5,122 nt of DNA, taken from the NCBI GenBank assembly GCA_938002705.1, contig CALLAG010000073.1:1-5122 (forward strand). The letters run 5' to 3'. A program made the translations under genes and the position numbers. This document shows positions 1 through 5,122 of this stretch, one piece after another. The notes under the pieces were generated by a model that was not told where the DNA came from, made no database searches, and saw only the letters and a program-made list of their open reading frames with translations. Every line of letters starts with the position of its first letter. The stretch's first letter is position 1. This DNA comes from an uncultured Saprospiraceae bacterium (GTDB taxonomy: Bacteria; Bacteroidota; Bacteroidia; Chitinophagales; Saprospiraceae).

Positions 1-156
1 GAGCCTATTCTTGAGTTACGTAGATATAGAATACTGACAGACTCTGCAGGACCTGGCGACTGGACGCCTATGTTCACAAGTCTGGAGAATACAGGTGCCG
101 TATGGCAGATGCCTAATGAAAGAATAGAATGGGCCAAAGGATTAGAGACAGAATAG
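1..156 (+). CDS. C-terminal end of a 4Fe-4S dicluster (HdrC/GlpC-like) iron-sulfur protein, 5' truncated
   Basis: The window opens inside a reading frame that runs for 51 codons to a TAG at 154-156. The visible tail contains ELRRYRILTDSAGP, then MFTSLENTG and a closing IEWAKGLETE. From memory, this pattern (MRRY near the last ferredoxin cluster, then a 'sNiENnGapW' stretch and a WA ending) is how Bacteroidota (Fe-S)-binding dicluster proteins end. These are commonly encoded just upstream of a CCG-domain protein, as here. The cysteine clusters that would prove the assignment lie outside the window, so the call rests on the tail and the neighbour. It would act as the electron-carrying partner of the next gene product. 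The gap to that gene is 35 bp of almost pure A/T, which fits one operon. It could instead be another protein with a similar tail. Confidence 0.6.
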   Translation, partial: EPILELRRYRILTDSAGPGDWTPMFTSLENTGAVWQMPNERIEWAKGLETE

Positions 157-191
157 AATTTATATAGTATAAATAATATAAAAATTATAAA

Positions 192-974
192 GTGAAGGTA
201 TATACATTAGCAGAATATGCGACGATGGATAAAGAGCCAGAAATCTTATTCTGGGTAGGATGTGCAGGGAGTTTTGATCCACGTGCACAGAAGATCACAC
301 AAGCACTAGCTAAGATCCTCCACCATGCAGGTATCAAGTATGCCGTATTAGGTAATGAGGAGTCGTGTACAGGTGACCCGGCAAGACGTGGTGGCAATGA
401 GTTTATCTTTCAGATGATGGCCTTACAGAACATCGAGACGATGAAGATGTACAATGTCAATAAGATCGTCACATCGTGCCCACACTGCTTTAATACACTT
501 AAGAACGAATACCCAGAACTCGGAGGTAACTACGAAGTCGTACATCACACAGAGCTGATACAGACTCTATTAGACGAAGGAAAAATAGAAATAAAAGATG
601 GTGCCTTCTCAGGTATGAAGATCGCCTACCATGACTCATGCTATCTCGGACGTATCAATGATATATATGAATCTCCTCGTAATATTCTGAATAAATTAGA
701 TGCTGAAATTAAGGAAGCACCTCGTAACAGAAAGAACGGATTCTGCTGTGGTGCCGGCGGTGCACAAGTATTCAAAGAAGAAGAGAATAGCTCCACAGAA
801 ACTAAAGTCAATCACGAGCGTGTAGAAGAACTCCTCACTGAAAAACCAGATATCATAGCTGCTAACTGTCCTTTCTGTATACTCATGATGGAAGACGGCG
901 TCAAGTCTAAGGACAAAGAAGATGTCATGGTCTATGATATATCAGAATTGATCGTACAAGCTAATGATTGGTAG
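192..974 (+). CDS. HdrB/LutA-like (Fe-S)-binding protein with two CCG (cysteine-rich) domains
   Basis: This 260-residue protein is complete and has the two-fold cysteine-rich layout of heterodisulfide reductase subunit B and the LutA/GlpC C-terminal half. The N-terminal half carries Cys24 (WVGCAGSFD), Cys59 (ESCTGDP, a degenerate CCG) and CPHC at 96-99. The C-terminal half carries Cys150 (HDSCYLGR), a true CCG at 185-187 (FCCGAGG) and CPFC at 226-229. In this family such cysteines bind an iron-sulfur cluster and serve in electron transfer or thiol/disulfide redox chemistry in the cytoplasm; the substrate is not known. There is no signal peptide or membrane segment. GTG at 192 is chosen because KVYTLAEYATMDKEPEILF looks like family sequence before the first ATG (225, residue 12), and an in-frame TAA at 174-176 rules out a much earlier start. 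No Shine-Dalgarno is seen. It probably forms an electron-transfer pair with the preceding gene product. Confidence 0.88.
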   Translation: MKVYTLAEYATMDKEPEILFWVGCAGSFDPRAQKITQALAKILHHAGIKYAVLGNEESCTGDPARRGGNEFIFQMMALQNIETMKMYNVNKIVTSCPHCFNTLKNEYPELGGNYEVVHHTELIQTLLDEGKIEIKDGAFSGMKIAYHDSCYLGRINDIYESPRNILNKLDAEIKEAPRNRKNGFCCGAGGAQVFKEEENSSTETKVNHERVEELLTEKPDIIAANCPFCILMMEDGVKSKDKEDVMVYDISELIVQANDW

Positions 975-980
975 AACGGA

Positions 981-1265
981 ATGGTAGCCCTCGCTGACAA
1001 ATATCAAGCTCTCAAGCGCTACATGAATGCCGAAGGCCAGTTTACCCTAATGCATGGTAAACGCCAGAAAAATATGCAAGCACTGATGTTAGAGTACCTC
1101 TCGCAAATGTTTGAATCAGGGACTCAATACACAGAACCCCAAGTTAACGATATCCTCAATCAACATCATACTTTTAATGATGCTGCATCACTGCGCCGCT
1201 TGATGTTCGGTAAGAAGTTAATAGATCGGACTATTGATGGTAGGGCTTATTGGTTGAGAGATTAA
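981..1265 (+). CDS. DUF2087 domain small protein
   Basis: This 94-residue protein starts at an ATG 6 bp after the stop of the iron-sulfur gene, so translational coupling in the same operon is likely. Residues about 20-93 match the DUF2087 pattern as I know it: a basic KRQKN stretch (28-31 region), a helix MLEYLSQMF, YTEPQVNDIL (50-59), then LRRLMFGKKLIDR (71-83) and a final aromatic pair YW at 90-91. The fold looks like a small winged-helix type unit (helix, YTE-xx-VN helix, LRR helix, beta hairpin), and in other proteins the domain is found fused to ArsR/HTH-type regulators. Here it stands alone, with only a short N-terminal helix. No biochemical function is established, and a nucleic-acid-binding or regulatory role is inference only. 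No terminator with a T tract is visible after it. Confidence 0.75.
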   Translation: MVALADKYQALKRYMNAEGQFTLMHGKRQKNMQALMLEYLSQMFESGTQYTEPQVNDILNQHHTFNDAASLRRLMFGKKLIDRTIDGRAYWLRD

Positions 1266-1402
1266 TATTATTGGATAAGAGGCTTGACTGAGAATTATTT
1301 GCTGATATTCAGTATGTTATGTCCAAAATGATTGATTGACGATATATATTCGGATTTCTAAATTAGCATTTGACTTCTGATGATATTCATGCCTAAATGG
1401 CT

Positions 1403-1410
1403 TACTTTTG
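1403..1410 (+). promoter_or_regulatory. Candidate Bacteroidota -7 promoter element (TAnnTTTG) for the histidine kinase gene
   Basis: TACTTTTG is a perfect match to the TAnnTTTG -7 element of the Bacteroidota primary sigma factor. Transcription would begin near 1416, giving a leader of only about a dozen bases before the TTG at 1429. No TTTG is found at the usual 19-21 bp upstream; the nearest candidates are TCTG (1376-1379, 23 bp away) and TTTG (1369-1372, 30 bp away). The site may therefore be weak or activator-dependent, or a chance match. Confidence 0.4.
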
Positions 1411-1428
1411 TCCAAGAATATTTAAGAA

Positions 1429-3378
1429 TTGCTGATCCGTTTAAGAATTATCATATTAGTTTTTTGCTTTATTATACCAGCCTGCGGTATTGTAACCGCT
1501 AACGGCGCTGTCGATTCAGTCAGGGTATATATAGATCAAGCCTACGATAATCTAAGAACTGATCCAGAACTGGCTCTCAGCTTAGTCCTGAAAGCTAAAG
1601 CACTCAGTGATGGTACTGAAGGCTATGGCAATATCAAATCTGATCTCTTGTATGGTCATATACTTCAGATAAGAGGATCGGTAGATACGGCTCACCAGAT
1701 AATAGTACCCAAATTAGATCAAGCTATAGCATTCGGTAATGATACATTAATTGCCTTTGGTTATCATACATTAGCTGTTAATTACCAATATAGAGGTAGC
1801 AGCGAACTTGCTATCCAGAATTACCTTAAGGCCATTGAGATTAATGAGAGACTTGGCCTCACAGATGATCTCTTAAAACAACTTAATAATATAGGACTTG
1901 TATATAGAGAAGAAGGGGAGTATGAGAAAGCATTGACCTATCTTGAACGATGTCTTGAGCTCAGTATCAAAGTTGAGAATAAGAAAATAGAACTATATAG
2001 CTATGGTAATGCAGGTTATATATTCATGAAGCAAAAACGTTATGATGAAGCCTTGCATAGATTCCAAAAAACAATCTCATTAGCCGGTGAGCTAGCTGAT
2101 GATTATGCTACGAGTACAGGTCATTACCTTATCTCTGATGTAAAGTTTCAGTTAGGGGAATATCCAGAATCAGAATTCCATGCTAATAGAGGATTAGAGT
2201 TTGCAAAAAAGGCATTGTATCCATTAGGGCAAATATATAGCCTCAGGTTACTGAGTGAAAATCACAGAATGACAGGTCAGTTGTCAAAGGCCAAATCGGA
2301 GGCAGATAAGGCCTTAAATCTAATGAGAAAACATAGTACATATTTGTATTATGAAGACGTGATGAATGCATTCTATCAGTTAGCACTTGAGAATAAAAAT
2401 TACAAAGGAGCATTAGAAATACAGTTAGATCTATCAGGTAGAAGAGATAGTCTGAATCAGGTCAAAACGAAAGAAAAAATTGCAAATTCGGAGTATAAAT
2501 TTCAGTTACTTAATAATGAGCAGGAGAATAAATTACTGAAATTAGAAAATGAAAGTAATGAAAGAATAGCCCTTTTTGCATATGTTATTATTTTTCTAAT
2601 CGGGCTTTTAGCTGCAGCAGCACTTTATGCATATCGGAAGAGTAGGAGCGATAATAATACACTCGAATTAGCCATACAGAACAGAACTCAGGATCTACTT
2701 AAGTCGAATAAGGAGTTAGAAAGATTTACCTATATCACAGCACATGATCTTAAGGAACCATCTCGTAACCTTGTGTCATTCAGCACATTACTTAATAGAA
2801 AGCTCGAAGCTCAGGACTATAAGTCGACTTCAGATTATGCTAAGATGATCTCACAGAACTCTAAGCAGCTCTATAATCTCATAGACAAAATCATGAAATT
2901 CTCTTCTATAGATAAAGAAGGAAAAATGACTTTTGAAGACGTCTATCTCGCTGATGTTATAGAGCAGATTAAGGAACTGCTTTCTGATACTCTTGAGCAT
3001 GAGAATGTAAAATTGACTTATGATAACTTACCTACTATCAAAGGGGATAGCTCATTACTTCTGATTCTCTTCAAAAATCTGATAGAGAATGCTATCAAGT
3101 ATAATAAGAGTGAACAGAAAATAATTGATATAGGTACAAGAGGTGATAATGGTGATATTATATATGTGAGAGATAACGGTATAGGTATAGAAGAAGCATA
3201 TAAGAGTGATGTATTCGAGATGTTCAAGAAACTACATCCTAAGCATGAGTATGACGGAGCAGGACTTGGGCTATCTATATGTAGTAAGATAGCAGATATC
3301 TATGGTTACCATATCGACTTAGAAAGCGAGATTAATGTGGGTTCCACTTTTATGTTAGTGCCTAATAAGATGAGTTGA
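1429..3378 (+). CDS. TPR-sensor transmembrane histidine kinase
   Basis: This is a complete 649-residue sensor kinase. Residues 1-25 form a basic-then-hydrophobic signal peptide or membrane anchor. Residues about 30-345 are helical tetratricopeptide-type repeats; the clearest are 107-140, 150-183 (NIGLVYREEGEYEKAL) and 190-223 (NAGYIFMKQKRYDEAL). A polar helical linker (345-380) leads into a membrane helix at about 380-401, and a second linker (405-432) follows. The kinase core has the H-box AHDLKEP with phospho-acceptor His439, N-box NLIENAIKY (Asn554), G1 DNGIGI (582-587), F-box VFEMFKKLH (595-603) and G2 GAGLGLS (610-616). The TPR part should lie outside the cytoplasmic membrane and the kinase inside. 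TTG at 1429 is taken as start: an in-frame TAA at 1423-1425 blocks earlier starts, and no ATG appears before residue 200, which would lose the signal peptide. IPAC at 16-19 resembles a lipobox, but Pro at -2 is atypical. No response regulator or receiver domain is nearby, so the partner is unknown. Confidence 0.9.
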   Translation: MLIRLRIIILVFCFIIPACGIVTANGAVDSVRVYIDQAYDNLRTDPELALSLVLKAKALSDGTEGYGNIKSDLLYGHILQIRGSVDTAHQIIVPKLDQAIAFGNDTLIAFGYHTLAVNYQYRGSSELAIQNYLKAIEINERLGLTDDLLKQLNNIGLVYREEGEYEKALTYLERCLELSIKVENKKIELYSYGNAGYIFMKQKRYDEALHRFQKTISLAGELADDYATSTGHYLISDVKFQLGEYPESEFHANRGLEFAKKALYPLGQIYSLRLLSENHRMTGQLSKAKSEADKALNLMRKHSTYLYYEDVMNAFYQLALENKNYKGALEIQLDLSGRRDSLNQVKTKEKIANSEYKFQLLNNEQENKLLKLENESNERIALFAYVIIFLIGLLAAAALYAYRKSRSDNNTLELAIQNRTQDLLKSNKELERFTYITAHDLKEPSRNLVSFSTLLNRKLEAQDYKSTSDYAKMISQNSKQLYNLIDKIMKFSSIDKEGKMTFEDVYLADVIEQIKELLSDTLEHENVKLTYDNLPTIKGDSSLLLILFKNLIENAIKYNKSEQKIIDIGTRGDNGDIIYVRDNGIGIEEAYKSDVFEMFKKLHPKHEYDGAGLGLSICSKIADIYGYHIDLESEINVGSTFMLVPNKMS

Positions 3379-3415
3379 TATTATGGTCAGCTTATTAATT
3401 AGGATGTAATGATTA

Positions 3416-4075
3416 TCATAACACCTCCCTCATTATCTCCCCAAAAGTCTTCTGATCAATAACATGTGTCCCATCAAAAAACTTAAACTTAAAGCCTAAG
3501 TTATTCTGACTGACGAACAACTTTAGTTTGTCTTTGTGCTCTTCAGTGAGGTATTCGTCATTGTTTCCCACGCAAAAATATTTATGTGAGATCGTATTTA
3601 GATAGGGCAGCATTACCTGATAGTCTAATTCTGGAGGGAATTCTCCTGCCCAGTTAATGACTGTATGGAAGGGGAGACGGCTGTGATTGATATATCTCCA
3701 CATAGTCGATGTGCCTTGAGAGAAGCCTAAGATATTCAGCTTCTGGTGAGGTTTCATATTATGTACGATAGGTTCTATGACCTGGGATAAGTACGCTAAG
3801 TAATCAGATATCTCATCTAAGCGATGCTCCTGCGTCATCCATGTGGCTCCTACGTAGTTAGGTTTTCTTCTGACGTAATGCTTAGATAGGCCTTCTGGTG
3901 CTATGAAGTAATGCTTGTCCAGATTTTCATTATTGAATCTTGATATCATACGAGACGCTAGCTGACCATAACCATGTATGAGTAGCCATATATGATCGGC
4001 AGACTGTATATCATCACCGAGGGTGTAATAATGTGCAGTCCTTTCTATTTTGATGGAATGTTCGGTGGGTTGCAA
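3416..4075 (-). CDS. Small alpha/beta-hydrolase, carboxylesterase/phospholipase type
   Basis: This 219-residue cytoplasmic protein has the size and motif order of the carboxylesterase/phospholipase (PF02230-like) branch of the alpha/beta-hydrolase fold. IWLLIHGYGQ (29-38) is the strand plus oxyanion-hole loop. GFSQG (117-121) is the nucleophile elbow with Ser119. Asp173 in the NNDEYL stretch (171-176) and His204 in DGTHVID (201-207) complete the expected catalytic triad. The substrate is unknown; family members cleave short acyl esters or thioesters. TTG (4073-4075) is the only credible start. The frame is closed upstream by a TAG just inside the neighbouring gene, no ATG or GTG lies between, and the first ATG (residue 43) would remove the oxyanion loop. 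It follows the acidic-tail gene by 40 bp on the same strand and is probably cotranscribed with it. It converges on the kinase gene with 37 bp between stops, where no terminator hairpin is visible. Confidence 0.82.
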   Translation of the reverse strand: MQPTEHSIKIERTAHYYTLGDDIQSADHIWLLIHGYGQLASRMISRFNNENLDKHYFIAPEGLSKHYVRRKPNYVGATWMTQEHRLDEISDYLAYLSQVIEPIVHNMKPHQKLNILGFSQGTSTMWRYINHSRLPFHTVINWAGEFPPELDYQVMLPYLNTISHKYFCVGNNDEYLTEEHKDKLKLFVSQNNLGFKFKFFDGTHVIDQKTFGEIMREVL

Positions 4076-4115
4076 GCGGTGTTTTTTGAAGTTGAATCTA
4101 TGTGAGGTTACTGCT

Positions 4116-4439
4116 TTATTCTATCTCATCGATGTCTTCTATGTCTTCGAATTGTCCTTTTTTGACATACTTCAGATCTTTTTCTTCTAGCATAATGTCA
4201 TCTTCATCTAAGCTAAAATTTCGTTCTTCTTCAGATAATACGGGCTCTACCTCTATCGTCTCAGGCTCAGGTCTTCTATTAGATCGCCTCTCAGATGGAG
4301 CTTCTCTATAGTCTCTATGATCTTGTTTGCCTGGGGTATTCCATTGTTGTGTTTTTTCTCTCTTTTTCCACATTTTGGTTACCTGTCTTAGGATAAGTGG
4401 CCCAAACATAAAGAGCATTTGTCTGACTAATCTGTTCAT
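4116..4439 (-). CDS. Conserved-looking hypothetical protein, amphipathic/basic N-terminus and acidic C-terminal tail
   Basis: I do not recognise this 107-residue protein with confidence. It begins at an ATG preceded by an A/T-rich stretch. Residues 1-20 (MNRLVRQMLFMFGPLILRQV) are hydrophobic with spaced arginines and could be an amphipathic or weak membrane-associating helix. Residues 21-60 are basic and polar (KKREK, RRSNRRP), probably disordered. Residues about 60-107 are highly acidic and end in EDIEDIDEIE. A hydrophobic start, disordered middle and short conserved KK-x-(F/Y)-acidic ending resembles small Bacteroidota proteins such as DUF4834, but that is a weak resemblance from memory. 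It is the first gene of a leftward pair with the hydrolase and lies behind a near-consensus promoter. The serine-rich opposite-strand frame over it is a shadow of the acidic codons. Confidence 0.6.
   Translation of the reverse strand: MNRLVRQMLFMFGPLILRQVTKMWKKREKTQQWNTPGKQDHRDYREAPSERRSNRRPEPETIEVEPVLSEEERNFSLDEDDIMLEEKDLKYVKKGQFEDIEDIDEIE
4122..4148 (-). repeat. Three 9-bp units encoding EDI-EDI-DEI at the end of the acidic protein
   Basis: On the minus strand the units are GAAGACATA, GAAGACATC and GATGAGATA, in frame, just before the last Glu codon and the TAA. The first two differ by one base; the third is diverged in DNA but keeps the acidic-acidic-Ile pattern. This suggests short tandem duplication followed by selection for a charged tail. 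Confidence 0.6.
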
Positions 4440-4466
4440 TTATTGGTATAGTTTATATTTAGACGT

Positions 4467-4505
4467 AAAAGTCTTTTTGATGTCTCGATAATTATAGAGA
4501 CTTTT
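4467..4505. repeat. Inverted repeat AAAAGTCT/AGACTTTT, alternative stem overlapping the terminator-like hairpin
   Basis: AAAAGTCT (4467-4474) and AGACTTTT (4498-4505) are perfect 8-bp complements. The right arm shares AGAC (4498-4501) with the stem of the hairpin at 4482-4501, so in RNA the two structures exclude each other. A third pairing, TTTGATG (4476-4482) with CATCAAA (4508-4514), would enclose the hairpin. The 8-bp repeat is symmetric, so it reads the same on both strands and could also be a protein-binding site or a two-way terminator. Confidence 0.4.
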
Positions 4506-4507
4506 TT
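4482..4507 (+). terminator. Terminator-like hairpin followed by six T, reading toward the GH65 gene
   Basis: GTCTC (4482-4486) pairs with GAGAC (4497-4501) around a 10-base A/T loop, and T runs directly from 4502 to 4507. The stem is only 5 bp, extendable across a mismatch by three weak pairs, so it is a modest terminator. It could stop rightward read-through coming across the leftward genes, or act as a leader element of the GH65 transcript if that promoter lies upstream of it. Confidence 0.4.
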
Positions 4508-4516
4508 CATCAAATA

Positions 4517-4547
4517 CCAATTTAGTATTAGTTTAGTTGATTACAAA
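4517..4547 (-). promoter_or_regulatory. Candidate Bacteroidota promoter for the leftward gene pair
   Basis: On the minus strand TTTG (4547 to 4544) is followed after exactly 19 bases by TAAATTGG (4524 to 4517). That is one mismatch from the -33 TTTG / -7 TAnnTTTG arrangement of Bacteroidota primary promoters. Transcription would start near 4510 and give a leader of about 70 bases to the ATG at 4439, containing the inverted repeats. No equally good promoter was found for the rightward GH65 gene. The best weak candidates are TAGTTTAG at 4529-4536 and TCTG-N19-TATATTTA (4431-4461). Confidence 0.4.
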
Positions 4548-4570
4548 AGCTGATTAGTATACATAATTGC

Positions 4571-5122
4571 ATGAAAGACTATCTTAAAAAGGATTCTTGG
4601 AAGATAATAGAAGAAGATTATCGATCCGAATACAACGAAATAAGTGAAAGTATCTTTAGTATTGGCAATGGCTATATGGGCCAACGTGCCAATTTTGCTG
4701 AATTATACACTGGACCATCATTACAAGGCTCTTACCTCGGGGGCATATATTATCCTGATAAGACGAGGGTAGGCTGGTGGAAGAATGGCTATCCAGAATA
4801 CTTCGCCAAAGTTCTCAATAGTGTCAACTGGATAGGCATTAATGTCAAATTAGGCGATGAGCTCATAGACTTGCATCAAGTGACAATTTCAGACTTCTCT
4901 CGTGTCTTAGACATGAAGAAAGGACTGCTGCAGATGAGTTACGTCATTACAACTGATAGGGATTATAAATTAAGAATAACGACAGAGCGATTCTGCCATA
5001 ATGTAATCAAGTCATTAGGTGTCCTTAATTACAGGATAGAATCTATAAATTATTCTGGTGATATAACATTAGAATCATACCTCGACACTGATGTGACCAA
5101 TAAAGACTCTAATTATGATGAG
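4571..5122 (+). CDS. Glycoside hydrolase family 65 phosphorylase (maltose/kojibiose phosphorylase type), 3' truncated
   Basis: The first 184 codons are open to the window end, still in frame. They form the N-terminal beta-sandwich part of a GH65 enzyme, a family of roughly 750-800 residues. The signature is SIFSIGNGYMGQRANFAE (residues 27-44), the 'S-[LIF]-[TS]-[LI]-GNG-x-G-x-R' motif. It is followed by LQGSYLGGIYYPDKTRVGWW and NGYPEYFAKVLN, which I know from Bacteroidota maltose-phosphorylase-like members. These cytoplasmic enzymes use phosphate to split alpha-linked glucose disaccharides (maltose, kojibiose, trehalose) into beta-glucose 1-phosphate and glucose. The catalytic (alpha/alpha)6 barrel with its Glu lies beyond the window, so the exact disaccharide cannot be decided. 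No signal peptide is present. ATG at 4571 is the natural start for MKDYLKKDSWKIIEEDY. The gene begins a rightward unit; a beta-phosphoglucomutase or sugar-transport gene could be expected downstream but is not visible. Confidence 0.88.
   Translation, partial: MKDYLKKDSWKIIEEDYRSEYNEISESIFSIGNGYMGQRANFAELYTGPSLQGSYLGGIYYPDKTRVGWWKNGYPEYFAKVLNSVNWIGINVKLGDELIDLHQVTISDFSRVLDMKKGLLQMSYVITTDRDYKLRITTERFCHNVIKSLGVLNYRIESINYSGDITLESYLDTDVTNKDSNYDE

Larger units (their letters stand above)
4442..4521. repeat. 8-bp inverted repeat pair in the divergent intergenic region
   Basis: ATTGGTAT at 4442-4449 is the exact reverse complement of ATACCAAT at 4514-4521, with a 64-bp spacer. The left arm lies two bases upstream of the leftward ATG. 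The right arm overlaps the proposed -7 element of the leftward promoter. The pair could be two half-sites or operators for a regulator, or the closing stem of the hairpins between them. With so A/T-rich a background it may also be chance. Confidence 0.35.

Noticed and set aside
185..397. Leftward 70-codon open frame over the start of the iron-sulfur gene
   Set aside because: It lies opposite a well-supported gene with conserved cysteine motifs and has no recognisable domain or promoter.
1266..1428. Small palindromes such as CTGATATTCAG and GCCTAAATGGC in the gap before the kinase gene
   Set aside because: Stems are only 3-4 bp and none is followed by a T tract; not supportable as terminator or operator.
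1476..1485. Possible lipoprotein cleavage site (IPAC) in the kinase N-terminus
   Set aside because: Pro at -2 does not fit the lipobox, and the protein already has a second membrane helix, so an ordinary signal peptide or anchor is more likely.
3018..3227. Leftward 69-codon open frame inside the kinase gene
   Set aside because: It is antisense to the conserved N and G1 boxes of the kinase; the Ile/Ser/Leu-rich product is what the complement of such codons gives.
3379..3415. Possible bidirectional terminator between the convergent kinase and hydrolase genes
   Set aside because: The 37 bp contain TTATTAATTA but no stem of useful length or G/C content.
4102..4311. Rightward 69-codon serine-rich open frame
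   Set aside because: The serine runs are the complement of Glu/Asp codons in the leftward acidic gene, so it is a shadow.
4413..4420. Perfect TAnnTTTG match on the minus strand (TATGTTTG)
   Set aside because: It is inside the coding region near the start of the acidic-tail gene, with no TTTG at the right spacing checked as convincing; a chance match is likely in A/T-rich DNA.

Overview
The window reads as a piece of a Bacteroidota chromosome. Evidence: AT-rich DNA, genes without clear Shine-Dalgarno sequences, candidate promoters of the Bacteroidota type (TAnnTTTG -7 element, TTTG about 19 bp upstream), a histidine kinase with a TPR-type sensor region, and a GH65 phosphorylase whose N-terminus matches the Bacteroidota maltose phosphorylase type. 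A finer placement (Saprospiria or Flavobacteriia, for example) cannot be made from the sequence alone. No mobile element, phage gene, CRISPR array, tRNA or rRNA is visible.

Layout. Positions 1-1265 look like one rightward operon. It holds the 3' end of a 4Fe-4S dicluster protein, a complete HdrB/LutA-like two-domain CCG iron-sulfur protein (GTG start), and 6 bp later a 94-residue DUF2087 protein. The first two probably form an electron-transfer pair; the role of the DUF2087 protein is unknown. After a 163-bp gap with a candidate promoter, 1429-3378 encodes a 649-residue membrane-bound TPR sensor histidine kinase (TTG start) with no response regulator beside it. It converges, with a 37-bp gap, on a leftward pair: a 107-residue strongly acidic-tailed protein of unknown function (4439 to 4116) and a small alpha/beta-hydrolase (4075 to 3416, TTG start).

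The 131-bp gap between the leftward pair and the rightward GH65 gene (from 4571, cut by the window end) is the most structured non-coding part. It holds a near-consensus leftward promoter, an 8-bp inverted repeat pair ATTGGTAT/ATACCAAT, and nested, partly mutually exclusive hairpins. One of these ends in six T and resembles an intrinsic terminator pointing into the GH65 gene.

Nothing here is clearly a new biological system. The points most worth checking are the structured leader before the GH65 gene, the DUF2087 gene linked to the iron-sulfur pair, the run of non-ATG starts, and the H-box of the kinase, which lacks the usual phosphatase residue.
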